A stretch of 10,109 bases of DNA from Bacteroidales bacterium (GTDB taxonomy: Bacteria > Bacteroidota > Bacteroidia > Bacteroidales > Muribaculaceae): contig CAAEIL010000161.1 in the NCBI GenBank assembly GCA_900755985.1, positions 1-10,109 of the forward strand. The letters run 5' to 3'. Position 1 is the first letter of the stretch. Each line of letters opens with the position of its first letter. The notes under the pieces are model-generated. The model did not search any database. It saw only the letters and a list, made by a program, of their open reading frames with translations, and had not been told where the DNA came from. A program made the position numbers and the translations under genes. Positions 6,496-10,109 of the stretch are shown here, one piece after another.

Positions 6496-7176
6496 TCAAA
6501 ATGGTAATTCGCCCTCGTACCAAATTTCCTCGGGCGGGTTCTGTTCTATAAAACGCTGATAGTTGTCCAGTGTACTTTCTAACGATGGATAAAACAGCAA
6601 GAACAACTCCCACTTAATGTCAAACATATCGTCGCACGATACCCGACGTTTCATCAGTAGGTTTTCGCTGTTGTAGCACTGCACGCGGAACTGACGACGG
6701 CCTCGTGATACGTATGAATAGGGGAAGTCGCGATAGTATTCCGCGCCGGACGCCGTATTATACACCGTATCGTGGATAAACTGGTTGAACGGTTGTCCTG
6801 CACCGAGAGGCGCCAGTAACGTGTAACCGGGGTTGCGACGCATAAACTTACGCAAATAGTCGCGAAGCGTTTGTTCGGCGAAATTAAGGCCGTCACTCCC
6901 GAACTTAGCGCGTAGATACGTATAGACGCTCTCATAATTACAGTCCTTGGAATGGGCCTGAAAATCGCTACAACGGACATCTTCTAACTCCAGGTCCAGA
7001 CAATCCATGGATATACCCAGAAAACCGTACAAAAGTCGTTGTTCCTCGACGCGCTTTGGGTCGCTATCTACAGTAAGCACCCGAACGTCGTATTCGGGTG
7101 CTACTAAAACGTGACAAGCGCTCATCAGGAGGTCACCCGCGTGCGGCTCGACACAGAGGTACTTTATTTTTCCCAT
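6496..7176 (-). CDS. PIG-L/LmbE-like deacetylase relative with degraded metal site
   Basis: A 226-residue protein with the plan of the PIG-L / LmbE / MshB N-acetylglucosamine deacetylase family. It has a first strand ending in CVEPHAGDLLMSA (residues 8-20, where the family has PHPDDExLG), then VRVLTVDSDPKRVEEQ (31-46) matching the family's second strand and RxxE helix. LLAPLGAGQPFNQFIHDTV (120-138) stands where members have PLGxGxHxDHxxV, and EYYRDFPYSY (146-155) matches the YYEDxPYA motif. H12 and D15 keep two usual zinc ligands, but the catalytic Asp is G14 and both His of the second motif appear to be Q128 and N131. Either it has lost deacetylase activity and binds a sugar-like ligand, or it uses a changed mechanism. 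The gene starts 13 nt inside the radical SAM gene and ends 2 nt before the glycosyltransferase gene, so the three are probably made together. Confidence 0.65.
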   Translation of the reverse strand: MGKIKYLCVEPHAGDLLMSACHVLVAPEYDVRVLTVDSDPKRVEEQRLLYGFLGISMDCLDLELEDVRCSDFQAHSKDCNYESVYTYLRAKFGSDGLNFAEQTLRDYLRKFMRRNPGYTLLAPLGAGQPFNQFIHDTVYNTASGAEYYRDFPYSYVSRGRRQFRVQCYNSENLLMKRRVSCDDMFDIKWELFLLFYPSLESTLDNYQRFIEQNPPEEIWYEGELPF

Positions 7177-8123
7177 GGCCGTTTGTATATCTTCTCGGCG
7201 CAGGGGCCGTCCTTAGATACGTCCTCAGCCATACGGCGAATTTCCGGCGTGATAGGCGGGAGCGTTTTCTTGCCCATCTTATCAGGCAGGAAACCGACGC
7301 GGACGCTGACGTGTGTACAACCCTGACACGGACGGAACCGACGGTCGTTGTTGTACAGCATCACGCGGGCGGCGTGGAAGCGCGGGTGGTTCCAAAGGTC
7401 TTCGATGGGCATGTCGTGGATGTTGGCGATGGGGTACTCACCGCGGAAGTCGTCACAGCACAGGCACACCTGGCCATTCCAACGTACATCCAGTTCGCGG
7501 AACGGGAAAGTACAGCGTTTGTTGTTGAACGAGTCGTCGAGCGGAAACGCCGCGCCACAGTGGTTAGCCAGACGACGCGTCATCTTATTGGTATCGTCTT
7601 CGGCGATAGGCGGCAACAGGCAGATACGGCGACCCTGCTTGGGGTAGTAGTACGGAACGCCCGGTTCCAGCGTGACGACGTTGTACTTCTCGATGTCGAT
7701 TTTCTCGACGAAATTCCAGTCACCCTTAGCCGTGTAGCAGTCTACCAGAATATCATTCATGCCGGCTTCAAAAAGACGGTCCAAATATTCCGACGTATCC
7801 TTGGCGTGGTTCATGCCGTACCCGTTGCTGTACATATGAAATACGGCTTTGGGCAGGTATTTGCGAAACGTAGCCACGATGTCGATGAACGCAGGGTTGA
7901 GCGTCGGTTCGCCGTGCATAGCGAATACGAACTTACATTTCCACCCTACACGGGCCACCTCTGAAGCGATACGCTCGGCAGTTTCAACGGTCATGAAATT
8001 CCACGGCTTAGTGCCTTTTTCGCGCATACCGTGAAGACCGCAAAACGAACAACCCAGGTTGCACCCCTCCGTCGGTTCAATCTGCATGGTGAACGGAGGG
8101 TCTTGTACGATTTTGTTTTTCAT
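7164..8123 (-). CDS. Radical SAM enzyme with SPASM-like C-terminal cysteine cluster
   Basis: A 319-residue radical SAM protein. CNLGCSFC (residues 21-28) is the CxxxCxxC site that holds the [4Fe-4S] cluster which splits S-adenosylmethionine. FAMHGEPTLNP (67-77) is the GGEP-like SAM-binding motif, and FHMYSNGYGM (95-104) fits the family's next strand (the YSNG motif). The C-terminal half carries C204, C220, C222, C223, C266 and C269, including VCLCCDDF (219-226) and CQGC (266-269), as in SPASM/twitch domains that bind extra iron-sulfur clusters. Such enzymes typically modify peptides, proteins or sugar-like small molecules. The start overlaps the head-protein stop by 1 nt (TAATG), so translation is probably coupled. 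The substrate is unknown; candidates are a precursor sugar or base handled by the next two genes, or a residue in a virion protein. Confidence 0.9.
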   Translation of the reverse strand: MKNKIVQDPPFTMQIEPTEGCNLGCSFCGLHGMREKGTKPWNFMTVETAERIASEVARVGWKCKFVFAMHGEPTLNPAFIDIVATFRKYLPKAVFHMYSNGYGMNHAKDTSEYLDRLFEAGMNDILVDCYTAKGDWNFVEKIDIEKYNVVTLEPGVPYYYPKQGRRICLLPPIAEDDTNKMTRRLANHCGAAFPLDDSFNNKRCTFPFRELDVRWNGQVCLCCDDFRGEYPIANIHDMPIEDLWNHPRFHAARVMLYNNDRRFRPCQGCTHVSVRVGFLPDKMGKKTLPPITPEIRRMAEDVSKDGPCAEKIYKRPWEK

Positions 8124-9055
8124 TATTTGGTAACTTTAATGTTAAGTTTCACGTTCTTTAACTTTGGGTTCTTAAACTGACGTTTGATGGGCTTGGTGAA
8201 AGCGCGGGTTGCGGGGTCCCAATCAAAGCCGTCAGGAACGTAATTAATCGTACAACGGCAGTAGGGGTGCGTCGGGTTAATCGTAGGGAGCCACTCTGCC
8301 GCCTTACGACCGATGTTGTTACCGTTAGCGATAAGGTCCGCCAAACGGAACAGTTTCGGTTTCGAGGTAGGGTCCTCGGGGTCTTCTAAGTACAACTCCC
8401 GGCACTTAGCGCACGCGCCTGGATAGACGTCGAAATACACTTTGGCGTCAGGCCCGTGTTGCTTGAAAATACTTTCAGCACGGCCCACGTTGTAGGCTTC
8501 GTGCAGGAGATAGTACGCAATACGCAGCCAATCGCGTCCCCAGTCTTGGGTAAGGTTCCCCAGTTCGCTGGCTACATACCGCGCCCCCTTACGGAGTTGA
8601 ACGGCTTGAATGGCCTTATCCTTGATTTGTTGGCGTATAGCGGCCTGCTGGCGAAAGTTAGATTTGAGGATGGCATTGCGCGTACCGGTAACGATACGGT
8701 TGCCGAGCGACGTGATGTCGGTATAGGCGCGGTTCTTGAGGTAGTTGAGCGCGTTTTCCTCCTGCTCGGTGAGCGGTACGAAATTTCCCGACTTCAGGAA
8801 CTGGATAAACTGCTTGTAATTCATCTTCTTGGCGCGTTGATCGCCGAGTGCCTCAGCCAAGATACCGAACAGAAAAGCGTGTTCGATGATGCCTTTCGTG
8901 TTCTTGTACTTATCGACGTTGACCCCCGACGCCACCAAGATATCAATCTCCGACTGGGTAAGAAAGTCTACTCCGACGTGCTTGGCGATAAACAGGTACT
9001 GCCAACGCCGGAGAATACCGACCATGTCGTCTATTTGACGGTTGTTAAAAATCAT
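8123..9055 (-). CDS. Phage head morphogenesis protein (Mu gpF / SPP1 gp7-like minor capsid protein)
   Basis: A 310-residue protein matching the C-terminal pattern of the Mu gpF / SPP1 gp7 head morphogenesis family. A long helical N-terminal region (about residues 1-200) leads into VYPGACAKCRELY (210-222), then LADLIANGNNIG (238-249) and INPTHPYCRCTINYVPDG (259-276). The paired CxxC (C215, C218) and HPxCRC (H263, C266, C268) are the hallmark, probably a small metal-binding fold. In SPP1 and Mu, members sit next to the portal and act in early head assembly or DNA delivery. The tail after 277 is basic (KPIKRQFKNPKLKNVKLN). The gene starts on a 1-nt overlap with its predecessor (TGATG), with a weak AAGGA some 13 nt upstream. 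This is the best marker that the window is a head module; the portal gene is expected just beyond the right edge. Confidence 0.9.
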   Translation of the reverse strand: MIFNNRQIDDMVGILRRWQYLFIAKHVGVDFLTQSEIDILVASGVNVDKYKNTKGIIEHAFLFGILAEALGDQRAKKMNYKQFIQFLKSGNFVPLTEQEENALNYLKNRAYTDITSLGNRIVTGTRNAILKSNFRQQAAIRQQIKDKAIQAVQLRKGARYVASELGNLTQDWGRDWLRIAYYLLHEAYNVGRAESIFKQHGPDAKVYFDVYPGACAKCRELYLEDPEDPTSKPKLFRLADLIANGNNIGRKAAEWLPTINPTHPYCRCTINYVPDGFDWDPATRAFTKPIKRQFKNPKLKNVKLNIKVTK

Positions 9056-9582
9056 CAGTCTTCGTCTTCCTTTATTTCACGTGCCTCAGGTCCATCAGCA
9101 GCCTTTACTTTACCCGCTTCAGCGGGGTCGGTCTTTGGCGTCGGATGAGCGACTTTCTTCTTGATTCTCACATCGTCTGCAGCCAATTCATACGGAAACG
9201 GTTTCGGCGCTCCGTAAATCTGGATAGAAATTCCATCAACTCCATTACCCGGATATTGCACCTTCGCTTCGGTGTATTTCAACAAACCGTCTCCAAAGCG
9301 ATATCTGACCATCACAATATCCCCAGGTTTTAAGCGGTCTTCTTCGCCAATAGGTTTAGCAGAAAGAAATTCTTCCTGGGTATAATTCCAGTTCTTATCT
9401 ACCTTTCGTTTGCTGGCGGTTTTACGCTTTTTATGAAGATAGCGTCCCGAACCAAAACCGCCTTTCTCCAGCGTATCGCCGTCGGTGAGGCTTCCTTCAA
9501 AAGCACCTATGGCTTTACGCAAGTGGTCGTGGCGGTATCGGTTAGCCTCATGAAAGACTCTTGTCACTTCGTCTATTTCCAT
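9055..9582 (-). CDS. Small phage protein with GGFGSGR motif and SH3-like domain
   Basis: A 175-residue protein of unknown function. It has a helical N-terminus (residues 1-30), then LEKGGFGSGRYLHKKRK (38-54). GGxGSGR is a short motif I often associate with phage head and portal-linked proteins, where it marks a flexible linker. A beta-rich stretch follows from about 84 to 142: KPGDIVMVRYRF, LKYTEAKVQY, ISIQIYGAPKP, then DDVRI. This resembles an SH3/KOW-type barrel and parallels the C-terminal repeat of the neighbouring protein encoded at 9573-10088. The last 30 residues are charged and low in complexity (PKTDPAEAGKVKAADGPEAR), probably disordered. The ATG lies within the last codons of the preceding gene (10-nt overlap) and the stop overlaps the next start by 1 nt, so all three are likely translated in a coupled way. 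Confidence 0.75.
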   Translation of the reverse strand: MEIDEVTRVFHEANRYRHDHLRKAIGAFEGSLTDGDTLEKGGFGSGRYLHKKRKTASKRKVDKNWNYTQEEFLSAKPIGEEDRLKPGDIVMVRYRFGDGLLKYTEAKVQYPGNGVDGISIQIYGAPKPFPYELAADDVRIKKKVAHPTPKTDPAEAGKVKAADGPEAREIKEDED

Positions 9583-10088
9583 AATCTTACTCGTGATTCG
9601 TGACCGCGTTTGACGACCATACGCAGGCCGTTCAGTAATTCGATTTCCGCACTGTCGCCGTCGGATTTAAGAACTTTCCCGAGCCTGTAATAAAATCCTG
9701 CCTCGGCGTTTCCGGTCTTTACGATAACGGTATTATTCTTGGGGAGTTCGTCTAAGCCCTTAACCTTAACGGCGTCGTCCTCAAACATCTTTTTCCAAAA
9801 CCAATCGATATCAGGCCAGAGGCGAACCTCTTCGTTGGCTCCAATCGACGCTGTAATCAATGCGCCATTAGGGAACAAATTTACCTCACACTTACCGTCG
9901 GCGATGCGCCGTAGCGTACCTATGTTGTATTTGAACTTACCTTTGTCGTCTTTAACACGAACGACAACCCATACCGGGTACGGCGGTTCCTTTTCCAACT
10001 GACTGTTTTCGGCAATTATCGTGCCGATGTACCAAACCTTTTCAGTCTTTGGCGCCGACAGCGCCCAAATCTGTTCCCTTTGCTTCAT
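9573..10088 (-). CDS. Small beta-rich phage protein with two SH3-like repeats
   Basis: I do not recognise the family of this 171-residue protein, but it contains an internal repeat. IGTLRRIADGKCEVNLFPNG (57-76) ending in EEVRLW (86-91) parallels RLGKVLKSDGDSAEIELLNG (135-154) ending in SRVRLW (165-170). Each unit starts with a bulky-aromatic strand (KVWYIGT and FYYRLGK) and ends with VRLW, as in SH3- or KOW-type barrels that bind nucleic acid or protein. The second half of the following gene product shows the same plan. There is no signal peptide, membrane segment or catalytic motif. The ATG at 10088 has AAAGGAAG immediately upstream, a Shine-Dalgarno-like sequence placed very close. The gene sits between the expected portal gene to the right and the head morphogenesis protein, suggesting a head accessory role. 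Confidence 0.75.
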   Translation of the reverse strand: MKQREQIWALSAPKTEKVWYIGTIIAENSQLEKEPPYPVWVVVRVKDDKGKFKYNIGTLRRIADGKCEVNLFPNGALITASIGANEEVRLWPDIDWFWKKMFEDDAVKVKGLDELPKNNTVIVKTGNAEAGFYYRLGKVLKSDGDSAEIELLNGLRMVVKRGHESRVRLWK

Positions 10089-10109
10089 CTTCCTTTAATT
10101 CTTTAACCG
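10042..10109 (-). CDS. Possible C-terminal tail of the upstream gene (partial)
   Basis: One minus-strand frame is open from the right edge and reads VKELKEDEAKGTDLGAVGAKD before a TGA at 10042-10044. It would overlap the start of the 171-residue gene by 47 nt. The acidic, then small-residue tail would suit the end of a portal-type protein, which is expected here. The other two frames stop within the first bases of the window (TAA), so the upstream gene may equally end there with no overlap. Only 22 codons are visible and no motif supports the choice. Confidence 0.2.
   Translation of the reverse strand, partial: VKELKEDEAKGTDLGAVGAKD

Noticed and set aside
5819..6559. A 246-codon plus-strand open frame opposite the glycosyltransferase gene
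   Set aside because: It is antisense to the glycosyltransferase gene, and its HHHHR-like run comes from the reverse complement of the DDDI region.
6494..6613. A longer start for the glycosyltransferase (40 more residues)
   Set aside because: The extension lies entirely over the end of the PIG-L-like gene in another frame and shows no family feature. The ATG at 6493 gives a normal 2-nt gap and begins just before the first strand.
7098..7964. A 288-codon plus-strand open frame opposite the radical SAM gene
   Set aside because: The minus strand holds the complete radical SAM signature. The plus-strand product is rich in Arg, Val and His with no domain pattern, as expected of a shadow frame.

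Overview
The window reads as part of the head-assembly (structural) module of a tailed double-stranded DNA phage or prophage. All supported genes lie on the minus strand, so transcription runs from right (position 10109) to left. Genes overlap by 1 to 23 nt or are separated by 2 to 6 nt, with only two gaps, of about 35 nt each. No stretch longer than 36 bases lacks a gene. No tRNA, rRNA, CRISPR array or insertion sequence was seen. The host is probably a member of the Bacteroidota: most starts lack a Shine-Dalgarno sequence, and the one good promoter candidate fits the TTG / TAnnTTTG form typical of that phylum. This host call is an inference.

In transcription order, right to left, the window holds: a possible tail end of an upstream gene (10042-10109); two small proteins that appear to share a beta-rich, SH3-like repeat (9573-10088 and 9055-9582); a Mu gpF / SPP1 gp7-type head morphogenesis protein (8123-9055); and then three enzymes that are not usual head genes. 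These are a radical SAM protein with a SPASM-like second cysteine cluster (7164-8123), a PIG-L/LmbE-type deacetylase relative whose metal site looks degraded (6496-7176), and a glycosyltransferase resembling the TET-associated/GREB1 class (5690-6493). After a 10-bp hairpin come an AAA-type ATPase with a C-terminal domain usually seen on phage head proteins (3897-5654), a 793-residue protein joining a kinase-like fold to an ADP-ribosyltransferase-like domain (1509-3890), a small helical protein (1089-1505), a probable M15-type zinc peptidase (587-1111) and, behind its own promoter candidate, the start of an unrecognised protein that runs off the left edge (1-550).

The likely logic is that the right-hand genes and the ATPase serve capsid assembly. 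The kinase/ADP-ribosyltransferase protein may be an effector packaged in the virion and delivered with the DNA, as T4 Alt is. The radical SAM / PIG-L-like / glycosyltransferase trio forms a compact, translationally coupled cassette inside the head operon and could make or attach a sugar-like modification to phage DNA or to virion protein. That cassette and the dual-domain effector are the most interesting parts of the window. All family calls were made by eye from motifs, without database searches.
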